Source of the DNA: Anisus vortex
Taxonomy: Eukaryota; Mollusca; Gastropoda; Planorbidae
Direction: 5' to 3'
DNA: 64,000 nucleotides
Assembly (NCBI GenBank): GCA_949126835.1
Contig: OX421506.1
Span: 14,976,284-15,040,283, forward strand
Part shown: positions 25,401 through 37,400 of the stretch, one piece after another
Layout: the number at the start of each line of letters is the position of its first letter
Position numbering within the stretch: the stretch's first letter is position 1
Position numbers and translations under genes: made by a program
The notes under the pieces: model-generated
The model's input: only the letters and a program-made list of their open reading frames with translations
What the model was told of the DNA's origin: nothing
Databases searched by the model: none

Positions 25401-28400
25401 ATATACTTCTGAAAAAGCCTAACTATCTATCTTATTATTTTCTTTAACAAATGAATGTACATATAGTTAAAACGTTTTGAAATTGATTTCACGACAAGAT
25501 ATGTCCAATTTCAATGTAAAAAAATCCATTGCAGTGGTCCTTGTAAATGCAAGTTCAACTGACTGAAATGTGTCAGAAACATCGGCTTCAACAGTCAGTT
25601 TTCCTCATTCAGAACCGGAAAATGTTTTTTTTTTAAAATAAATAAACACCTCCTCGCGTGGCCTGGAAAATCGCTTTGTGTGCCAAGTGTGGAACGCATA
25701 CCTTTGGTTGCCGACCCCTGATTTAGAGTACATTGTGAGATTACCTGAAGACATCACAATTTTCTTTATAACTGGATGCGTCTACGCTACCAGACAATCA
25801 TGCTTTACTTTCAGCTTAAGTTAATTTGAGTAAAAAAAAAGAGATTCTCTGTATCGCTCACTTCAATATTAAAGCAGTTCACAAATAAGTAATACATTCA
25901 ATGATTTTTTTTCGACAGCTTTGCATTGAAACCTTAAAATAATTTATTATTATTATTTATATTATTATTTTTAATATCTGTATGACTATTATTGTCTCGA
26001 TAAAATTTTTTATTGTTTGCCAATTTTCTCATTTACTTGTTATGTATTTGACTATGCCTTTATTGTTCTTATGTACTATGTGACAAAATAAATAGTGTTC
26101 ATTGACGAGGACTACAAGCGATGGCTACTGCACACAGATGTGCTTTGGTTAGTAAACGATGACTGTTTAAACATAATGTATGAGACTTGGATTCGGTGCT
26201 CGAGTTTTTGAAAAGCAAATGCGATTCTTTGGGAGAAAGTCTATCAGCTTCTCTAGGTCTGTGAGTTTTGACTACAATTTTGTATTGCATTCTTATCACC
26301 CTCTTTTGTGGAAAGTGGATTTTATGCTAATACCATTTTGTTGTCAAAAAAGAAATACAAGCTGCAGATAGTGAAGCGTGGAGACCTAAGGCTTTTGAAA
26401 CCAAAATTGAAACAAATATAAGCTTAGACAAACTACAAGAAACACACCAGGCAAACGATTCACATTAATATTGATTTATTAAAACCTCTTGTTTAGGCAA
26501 TTTATTATCGATTAATTCTTAAATTATGTTTCCTTTTCAGTTTTTTTAAAAGTAAATTAAAGACAATAAATCACACAAAAAGTCTAGTCCGCCTAAAAAA
26601 AATTGCCGAAACTATAGTCCAGATGGTGGGGGGGGGGGGGAAGGGATGGGCGCTAAAAGAAAGTTGGGGGGGGGGGGGGGGGGCGGTGAGCGGAATTTTT
26701 TTTTTTAAAGGGGGCGGTGAGATGAAAAATTTTGAGAACCTATGATCTCATCTCACATTTGATAGCACAAATTTAATTGATCAGACTTCATGGTAAACAC
26801 ATGCCGCAGCCGCTTATTGTGTGTGAATAGGAGAAATATTCCACATCATATGACTATGTAGGTTATTAACTCAGGGTTCGTACAGAAAAATTGCCTCAAA
26901 ATTCCAGGAGTTTTCCAGGAGTGTTCCAGAAGTTTTTCAGGAGTAAATTTGTTGAAAAGCCGAGCTGAGCTCTTTAAAAAAAAGACATATTGCTACAGAG
27001 CTTTTTTTTTGTGTTTTTAACGACATTACTTATATAGCCTACATCCCAAGTTTGGATAAAAAAAAACCAGATCTATTAAAAAAAACAAAACAAAGCGTGG
27101 CATCACTGCTGTTATCAACGTTTGTGCGTGAAAATAGAAAGTGGCAAAGCAGGTTTAGTATTTTCCCAGGACTAAATGCAGTTTTTCCAGGAGTTTTAAG
27201 GTCCTGGAACACAACTTTTTGTTTTCCAGGAGTTTCAAGGAGTTTCCAGGAGCTGTACGAACCCTGTAACTGGAAGAGGTTGAGACAAAAAACAATGCGA
27301 GGTGGGAGGAGAGACAAACAGTGTAAATAAGTAAGGAGGGGGGAGGGGGCAAAGGGTAGGCAAATACTATAAAGGGGTGGGGGGCAACACTTTGCATCGG
27401 GGTAATAGTGCACGGATTGGGGTGTGGGAAATAATACATCAGCTTTTTCTGCACTTGTGCATGATTTCACCCTTAAAAATTCGAAAACCTTTTTTAACTA
27501 TCAAAAATTGAAACGTAAACAGATCATTAATCTTTTTAGGCCTATAATAAAACTTAAATTTTGAAAAAAAAATTTTTTTTTAATAAACCAAAAAGAAAAC
27601 ATTTTATATAAAGATATATAGACTAGATCTATATGTATATATTTAAGTTTTTCGTTTTGGGGACCCAAAAAAAAGGGCGGGGGCGGAGAGGTGCACATGG
27701 GACTCATGGGTTAAGTTGAAAAAAAAATAAGATGAGGGGGGGGGGATAGGTCACCGAGACCCTTTTTATTATAACTTGGCTTTTCTGGGCTTTTTTAGGA
27801 TCTTAATGTAGGTCGGTGACTTAAATTAAAAGTGTGATTAATTGCTTTGTGCTGTACGAGTGGTCCGTTTGAATGTGTTTAAGTTTCTGTGCTCTGTGGG
27901 TGCTATGATTTGTGAGAATGTAAGTAATGGACTTTTAATGTAAATATATTTTATTATTTGTAATATAGATATAGACTTGGGGGACTGTTTGGTATAAAAA
28001 TGATGTATGTAAATATTGTTTTGTATTTTGTGAAAGCCCTGAAACGAGGTTAAGCGGCTAGGCCTTGCGTCATTTTTCGGAATTCTTTTTCTGATCATTT
28101 TAAATTGGGTTTTCGTTAGTGTAGTTTAATTAAAGTAATAGGTAGAATTTTTATTGTAGTTTAATTTAATATAGGGTTGTACATAAGGTAGATTTGTAGA
28201 TATTTAGCAATTAGAGATTTAGAATAAGGATTAGCACTTTAGTCAACAGGAAATAGTCATTTTGAAATTAGTTAGAGCGAGAGTTAGAGTTGTCACCAAA
28301 GACGTTCGGTCAGCGTCTATAAATAGAACAATTAATCAATCACTTCCGTCTGAAATGGCCCATTTTGTGGAAGACCAGTGGTCAGATTATGGCGTAGTTG

Positions 28401-31400
28401 TGTGTGGCTTGTTCGGATATGATGTGAGTTGAGATTTAATTACTTTTTAGAATTTTTATTTTATTTTATACTATGTTTAATTTTTTTTTATTTTATGTAT
28501 ATTGTCCACTTGTCTATGATAAGTGCATTGATGGGAATGGATTAAGTTGGAGGTTTGGGAAGGAACATTATCCGCCATGTTGGCTTCTTCTTTTTAAATG
28601 TATATTTCTTTTTATTTCATGTATATTATTATTTTAATGTAATGTTGCCTTTAACGGCCGGCATGGGAATAAGTTATGGTAGATGTTTTTATTTCATGCT
28701 TGGTTTTAACTGGTATGTATTAACCAGTGAGTGGCCTAACTCTGTGGTACAGAGTATAGAGCGGTGTTGTCTTGTTCTAGTCTTCATTGACTAGAGCTGA
28801 GTTGATTCTATTGTCATAATTCATATTATGTTATAAGATGTACAAGGAGTTATAGGTTCATGTTTGAACTGGTTATAGTTGGGACTATGCTATGTAGTTT
28901 TTATTTACTGTATATAGTATGTATATATATTATGCTTATGTATATAGATGACCATGTTCTAATGTTTATTTTTGTTTCTCTATTTCTATTCTATTATATT
29001 GTAGGTCGTAATGTCGGCCTATGTTGGTTTTTAGTGGGGAGTTGAAGTTTGGTTTTTAGTGGGGAGTTGAAGTTAGTTTTTTTAGTAGGGAGTTGAAGTT
29101 AGTTTTTTTAGTGGGGAGTTGAAGTTAGTTTTTTTAGTGGGGAGTTTAAGTTGGTTATTATTTGTGAGGGTTCACAGTATGTTTATAGAGTTTAGATAGT
29201 ATAGGTTTATTGTTGGGGTTTAATTTGTTCTTATGATTTTTATGTTCCCTTTAATGGGACAAGTGAATTTCCATGAATAAAAAGTAATTTGTATATTAAG
29301 TATGATTTTAGTGTTTTATGTTTAGTGTTCAGTGTTGTTGGTCTGTTTAGATTGTAATAATCCTTCTGTCCCAACGGAAGTGTCACGGAAGCCCAAAGTC
29401 CCCTCGTGTCCTAACCAAGATGTTTTTAGTAAATGATTGCTGTCCTTTACCCACAACCCTCTTTAATTAGTAGTAACTATGAATAATAAAAAATATAACC
29501 GCCCTCCCCTCGCCCCACCCTGTTACATTAACTTGGCTTTTCTGAAATTTTAGAGCGGTATCACTGATCATATGGTTTGTTACTCGGGCAGTGGCGTAAC
29601 GATAGGGCGGGGCTATGAGGGTGTGGCCACCCCAGATTCCAAAGTTTAGGTAGGACTAAGCGCCAAACTGTCAATTTCTTCACTTTAACTGACTATTAAA
29701 GCAAAACTAACATTCTTAAATTGCTACTATTTTGCTCAATGCTCGACACTATAGTCGATAGGCCTACAGCAACAAACCTTAAGGTACAATCGGGTGATTG
29801 AAATTCTTTAATCAAAGCAATAATCCATTTACCTGCATTGAGGCTGCGAGTATGAGTTGATAAAACAGTCAGCGTTCTCTGGACAGGTGTAGTTTTGACA
29901 CTTGGGCACACAGTAGATGGCTGTTGAGTTGGATCTGCAATATGTGTCACCCGGACACACGTTGGTAGCCTCACAGGGCTGAGTGTTGATCTGAGCCAAT
30001 GTCTTCGCGGCTACAAGACAGAATTTTATGCTTTCTTATTCTTTTGACCGTAATGGTGTTTTGTGTTGAATTTTGTCAAACCAGTTTAACTGCATTGCCT
30101 GAAATAGGGAAACCACCCTAGCTGTATTGCCTGAAATAGGGAAACCACCCTAACTGTATTGCCTGAAATAGGGAAACCACCCTAACTGTATTGCCTGAAA
30201 TAGGGAAACCACCCACACTGTATTGCCTGAAATAGGGAAACCACCCTAACTGTATTGCCTGAAATAGGGAAACCACCCTAGCTATAAACTTAAATATTTT
30301 GGCATCTCTGGTCCCTTACATCAGTGCATTCAGGACTTTCTTGTAGGCAGAGAACAAACAGTGATAATAAATGGCTCTAAGTCATCACCAATAACTGTAA
30401 ACTCAGGAGTTCCACAAGGAACTCAATGGTAATGGTAATTTATATAGCACTTCTATCCATGCTATTTTAGCATGCTATTAATCTGTGAGAGGTTTAACTG
30501 CTGCATGTGATAACAACTCAATATTAACGTCATCTAGTCCCAAAACTCCTGTAGGGCGACAGGGATCTGCCGGTGGCGGGGCTCGAACCCGCGACGTGTC
30601 AAGTGGTTTTTTGGTTGACAGTCTGGTGAGCTAACCGCTAGGCCAGCCGAAACTCAAGGAACCCTTCTATTTCTAATTTATATTAACGATCTACCAAATT
30701 GTATCAACACAGGAACAAAAGTAATATTATTTGCCGATGATTGCATAATTTATAGAATAATAAAGACAGGAAAAGATAGTGAACTTTTACAAAAAGACCT
30801 AGATGAACTACAAAAATGGGAATCTTACTGGAGTATTTCTTTTCACCGAGAAAAATGCCAACTGATAAGGGTATCCAAGAAAAATAAACAAATAATAACA
30901 AACTACTTCATTCGTGGTAAAGAACGAGCTCAAGCTAACAATGCAAAGTATCTAGGAGTAATAATAAATGATAAGTTATCTTGGAACCCTCAATGAAGTA
31001 ATTTAAAAATCAAACAAAACATTAGGATTCATAAAAAATAACTTTTACCAATTTAATAAGAATATAAAACTAAAATGCTATCTCACATTAGTTAGGCCTA
31101 TACTAGAATATGCAGCACCTGTATGGGACCCATTAACTAAAGAAAACCTTAAAAAAATTATAGCAAATTCAAAAAAGAGCTGCAAGGTTCATAACTAGTG
31201 AATATTCAAAATTAACAAGAGTAACACCATTAGTCAAATCACTAAACCTAGAAACACTAGAGGACAGAAGATCAAAGAGTAAAGTATTAATAATACATAA
31301 GGCATTATTAAACTCTAATTTAGAAATACAACTCAATAAAAACATGTAGCAAAGCTCAGGTAAACGTAAAGACAAAAACACTTTCCTTATCCCATATGCG

Positions 31401-34400
31401 AGAACAAATGCATATAAGTACTCTTTATTTCAGAGTGGCGTTCGGGCATGGAATGAGTTGCCTGAACAAACCAGGAAAACCAGTAACTTAACATCATTTA
31501 AAACATTTATAAAAATGCAAGACTAGACTCGGACCACGGATGAGCGTAGGACGCAATAATCTTCTTTATAAAAGGAGCGTCTGTATTGTATAAGATAAAA
31601 TATATTGCTTGAAATGCACAAACCACCCTAGCTCTATTGCTTAAAATGCAGAAACCACCTTGACCCTAGCTATATTGCTTGAAATGCAGAAACCACCCTA
31701 GCATTATTGCTTGAAATGCAGAAACCACCCTAGCTTTATTGATTGAAATACAGAAACCACCCTAGCTTTATTGGTTGAAATAGGGAAACCTTTCTAGCTA
31801 AATTTGATTGAAAAGGGAAAACATTCTAGCTATATTGTTTTAAAAAGGAAATCATTCTAGCTATATTGCTTTAAATGCAGAAACCACCCTTAGCTATATT
31901 GCTTGAAATGCATAAACCATCTTGACCTTAGATATATTGCTTGAAATGCAGAAACCACCCTAGCTGTATTGCTTGAAATGTAAAAGCCACCTTAGCTATA
32001 TTGCTAGAAATAGGGAAACCTTTCTAGCTCTTTCGCTTGAAATAGGGAAACCACCCTCGCTTTATTGCTTGAAATAGGTCTACCACCATGGTTTTATTGC
32101 TTGAAATACGGAAATTAGCACTCGGGAATATCTCGAATTTTCGGTGACTAATTAAGTAAAATGAAATGCATACAGGTGAATTAAATGTAACGTACAGTTG
32201 TTTATTTGTGCAGGAAATGTCTGGTTGGTGTAAGACGCATCGATGCCCGGCAACTGGATCAAACTTTGTTGGACCGTTTGCAGTTGACCTTTGAACGTAG
32301 TGGTGTTCACAGGATTGGCTGTCTGGTTTAGAACTGCATTGAACATCACAATGACACTTCCAGGTCTGTTATAAAAGTGGGGACAAAAAACATTCGGAAA
32401 TTTGAGTCAAACAATACGTAAGAGTGTCAAATATTTAGAGAGTGTTCCGGGTGATATCTACGTGTTTATATTATTTAGAAAGTGAGGTCAAATGTAATGA
32501 AAGTGTCAATGCTAAAGTTAGAAAACTGGGTCAATTGTAAGGAAAATATACAAGTATGTATATACAAGTATGTCAAGTATGTTTTAAATGTAAAAAGAAA
32601 TGTGTTTAAATGTAAGTCTGTCTGCTGTTAGTTTAGGGTAGTATGTACAACATAAACAATCTCAATTAAAATTGTAAATAAATTAGGCTACAAAAAAAAA
32701 TAAAAAAAATTAGGGGCGAATTCTCCCCCCCTCCCGAAGCAGATGCTTCCAGCCCATTGTAGTTGTACCATTTGTTGTGACAATTTTATATAAACCTAAC
32801 ATAGATTTCCAGAGTTTAAAAAAAAAGTATAAGATCATCAGATGTCCAGAAATAAGGATAGCTTACGTTTATCTCCAGAAATAACAAAATATCATTGTAG
32901 GCCTGCAACCCCTTAAAACCCATTAAAAAACAAGTTTTCCGTATGCTTCTCGCAACCTCGCCACAATTTTTTTTATGCTATTATTTTTTAGGGATCTACA
33001 TATTTAAACCTTTTAAAAAATATTTTCCACTAATATTAATAGGCCCTTTAACATTTATACTCTAAAAGCATTTTTAATCTTTTAAGCAATAAAGATTTTT
33101 AAAACTTTTTTTTTTATGGAAAAAGCATCTAGATTCTAGATCTAGATCTAATCATCATCGAAAACGTTCGTGAATTTTTGGTACAAAAGCTAGTCTAGTT
33201 CTTTTGGAACATATGTAAATGAAAATATTTTTTAAGATAGTATTTTCAAGCAAAAAAAAAATGTCAAAACAAATACTGTACATAGTAGTTGTGCCGAAAG
33301 AAAAGTTTAAAAAAGAGAGAGTACTTACATAAATTGAGTAATTTCTATGCTGTTAAAGTTGTTCAACAACTGGAAGGGACCTTGTAGCTTTGGGGGGGGA
33401 AAGGAAAGGATGGTATAAAAATTGTAAATTAACAAAACTATGAAACAAAATATATATAAAAAAAAAAAAGAAAAACAACTAAAGAATATAAAGCCGTAGT
33501 ATGAACACATGTAAAACAAATATAAAACTAATGGAATATCTATGTCCATTGCCGATTCGGGGACTGTGAGGCCCTAAGCTATACTACTTGTGACATGCTA
33601 CTACCGTCTTTTCTGAAAGGCAGTGTCTATACGTCCGGCGACCGGACGTATAGCGCGGGAGATATACGTCCGGCGACCGGACAAAATATTGCGGGAGATA
33701 TTCTTCCGGCGAGCACGTCACGTGACCGCCGGACACATTCGGAATATGGAAGATATTATTCTTGCGGGCTTGTTATTTTACTACCCAAGTACAAACGAGA
33801 GACGTAGAGCGTATTGATATTAAAATATTTATAAAGAAACTGGCATTATGCCTAATGCCTAATAGTCTAATTATTAGTTTAATACTTTGAATGGATACAT
33901 TGAATGAGATTGTTATGCCCACCCACATTCATAGTAGGCTAAATGAATGGCTTATCGTAATTGAAATTGTAGCGCAAGTCAAGATGTTTACTAATGACTT
34001 TATTAAACTACTTTATAAATTGTTTGATAATGACATTTAACACGTTTTCTAAAGAAATAGACATTAGGCATTAGGCCTAACAGTTGAATCTTTTATTTCT
34101 TTGATACTTTGAATGAAATTATGTCCACCCACATTAATAAATAAAGGGTATTCTCGTAATGAAATAAAAAAAAATATCTCGTTGTACTGTATTTGAATTT
34201 TAAAAAATAAAAATAAAAAAAGATGGAGTAAGCTGGAGTCGAACCTGCCAGATCACGCTACTGACCACTAGGCCACGATGTCTTGATGTTAGCACACAAT
34301 AAATAGTAATTAAGCAACTCGAACATGCGCCAGTAGCCGTGTACTTTTTTTTAAAATTTGGTTGGTCACGTGACTTGGGTCGCTGGACGTATATCTCCCG

Positions 34401-37400
34401 CGCTATACGTCCGGTCGCTGCGTTGTCCATCTTAAGGGTGTATATTATTAGGATGAGATGGGCTGCTGTGTTGTCCATCTTAAGGGTGTGTATTATTAGG
34501 ATGAGATGGGCTGCTGTGTTGTTCAGCTTAAGGGTGTATATTATTAGGATGAGATGGGCTGCTGTGTTGTCCATCTTAAGGGTGTATATTATTAGGATGA
34601 GATGGGCTGCTGCGTTGTCCATCTTAAGGGTGTATATTATTAGGATGAGATGGGCTGCTGTGTTGTCCACCTTAAGGGTGTATATTATTAGGATGAGATG
34701 GGCTGCTGTGTTGTCCATCTTAAGGGTGTATATTATTGGGATGAGATGGGCTGCTGTGTTGTCCATCTTAAGGGTGTATATTATTGGGATGAGATAAGCT
34801 GCTGTGTTGTCCATCTTAAGGGTGTATATTATTGGGATGAGATGGGCTGCTGTGTTGTCCATCTTAAGGGTGTATATCATTGGGATGAGATGGGCTTCTG
34901 TGTTGTCCATCTTATATTAAATAATATTATTGGGATGAGATGGGCTGCTGTGTTGTCCATCTTAAGGGCGTATATTATTTGGATGAGATGGGCTGCTGTG
35001 TTGTCCATCTTAAGGGTGTATATTATTGGGATGAGATGGGCTGCTGTGTTGTCCATCTTAAGGGTGTATATTATTGGGATGAGATAAGCTGCTGTGTTGT
35101 CCATCTTAAGGGTGTATATTATTGGGATGAGATGGGCTGCTGTGTTGTCCATCTTAAGGGTGTATATCATTGGGATGAGATGGGCTTCTGTGTTGTCCAT
35201 CTTATATTAAATAATATTATTGGGATGAGATGGGCTGCTGTGTTGTCCATCTTAAGGGCGTATATTATTTGGATGAGATGGGCTGCTGTGTTGTCCAACT
35301 TAAAGGTGTATATTATTGGGATGAGATGGGCTGCTGTGTTGTCCATCTTAAGGGTGTGGCTTTTGTTTCGTTGGCGCTTTATATCTCTCGCCACAGAGCC
35401 ATTTGGGATTTTAAAATTCAAATATTTTGTTCTCCTTGTCTATGTACTATGAGTGGTAGGCCTACCTCCCGCGTGTAATTTTTCTTGGTTTCCATATACA
35501 AGTTGGTGGTTGGATCGCCCATGTCTTCTTTGTACACAGCATTGAATTTAACAGAGAATGGCAATTGTATAACACCTCCACCTAGACAGGGAAGACAAAT
35601 GAAACTATTATTACAAAAATACAACTAAAATACAATAAAATACAAAATGCAATTGAAAGAGGCAGATAGTTATAAAACACCATTTAGCGCCTTCGTCTAT
35701 CTTATCTTATATATTACAGACGCTCCTTCTATAAAGAAGATTATGGCGTCCTACGCTCTTCCGTGGTCCGAGTCTAGTCCTGCATTTTTATAATGTTTTA
35801 AATAATGTTAAATTACTGGTTTTACTGGTTTGTCTAGTCAACCCATTCCATGCCCGAATGCCACTCGGGAAGAAAGAGTACTTATAAGCATTCGTTCTTG
35901 CAAAAGGGATAAGGAAAGAGTTTTTGCCTTATGTTTATCTGAGCATTGGTTGTTATTGGGTTGTATTTCTAAATTATAGTTTAATGCCTTATGTATTATT
36001 ACTACTTAACTCTTTGCCCTTCTATTCCTCTAGTGTTTCTAGGATTAGGGATTTGACTATTGGTGTTAGGCCTACTCTTGTCAGTTGTGAATATTCGTTA
36101 GTAATGAACCTTGCAGCTCTTGAAAGACTTTTATATTTTTTTTGTCGTTGATGTGGGTTTAAACCGTATCTAGGTTACTGTGAATTCTTTGTCGTATTCG
36201 TACGCTTTGGAGACACTCGACAATGTTTTAGGCACAATTTTAAAAAACCCCGATAAAACGGACAAAGAAAATGTGTCTTTTTCAAAATATATTTTAAGGG
36301 AGTTTAAAAAACAATCAAAAGGTCAATAATAGTTTTGTTCCTTTTGGTGTTTTGATCGTAACATAACTATTTGGATACCCAAATTAAACTCAAATAATTC
36401 AATTTGCAAGACTAGACTCAAACGACGGTTAAACGTAGGACGTAAAAATCTTCTTTATAGAAGAAGCGCCTGTTACACGTAATGTAGGAAAGAAATGCCC
36501 TTAGCTCATTGTACAAATGTTTGCATTATGTGGAGAGGTCTTCGCTGTCTACCACCTCATTTACCCTTACGGTCACCAACACCAAAAAAAAAAAGGAAAT
36601 TATTGAAAAATAAAAAAGAAAAAGAATTAATTTTAAAATACATTTATATAGATTAATTTTAAAGCAAGATACAATTATAAATAAAATTAGCTAATGATGA
36701 GTTTCAGTAAAAAGCTCCTATAAATAGCCTTAATAATATTAGGTGTGTTCTAGTTAAAAAATTTATTTTTAGTGGACAATGTCTGGCGATGTAATTTGCG
36801 AAAACACAAGAAAAGATCATATTAAGAAAAAAGCTTAGACAATTTAAAATTTAAAAATAGAAAAAGGCAATGTGGAAATAAAGACTAGATCTTTCTGAAA
36901 TATAAAAAAAATCGACAAATGGACAAAAATGGATGTGAAAATAAAGACTTTCCGATTTAAAAAAAAATCGACAAAAGGATTGCATGAAATAATAACGTTA
37001 TTATGAAGTAGGCATAGGCTATATTAGGCTATATAAATCTATAATTGATATTGGCACCATATGTGAGTTTTCTTCCATTAATTTTTTTGTTCTATTGAAT
37101 GTACAATGTGGATATGGGCATGAGACACAGGCGCCCCGGTCATGTCATCTGATAAGACATACGAACAATAGGCCTACATTTAAAAAAAGTTGATGGTTTT
37201 ATAATCGTTAAGATGCCTCTTGCCTTTTTCTCTGGTGCCGCGGTCGTTGTTAAGATGCCTCTTGCCTTTATCTCTATCAAACATAATAGGCTGTCTAAAA
37301 TTAAATTTGACTCTTTTTTTTTATTTAACCAATACGAGCTATAGCTAGGCCTACTTAAAACCACAATGGCAAAAGCCGATATACCGATTGTCTAATAAAT

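Noticed and set aside
25136..25447. 103-codon ORF as a gene
   Set aside because: It lies within the degenerate hAT-like element, is AT-rich and has no recognised domain or splice support.
29585..29640. Second hAT-like end (cagtggcgtaacgatagggc)
   Set aside because: It looks like a hAT terminus, but no partner end or target duplication was seen nearby. It may be a truncated relic.
30540..30650. True tRNA gene on the minus strand
   Set aside because: A and B boxes are present, but no cloverleaf with a paired acceptor stem was found. The sequence continues into a SINE body with flanking target duplications.
33638..34418. CRISPR array
   Set aside because: Repeats here are a single inverted pair and a tandem array without spacers, in a eukaryotic context.
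34200..35452. 16-residue repeat ORFs on both strands (MDNTAAHLIPIIYTLK and its antisense)
   Set aside because: They arise from the 48-bp minisatellite lying in mucin intron 2. The frames run into a transposon end or intron sequence with no start context.
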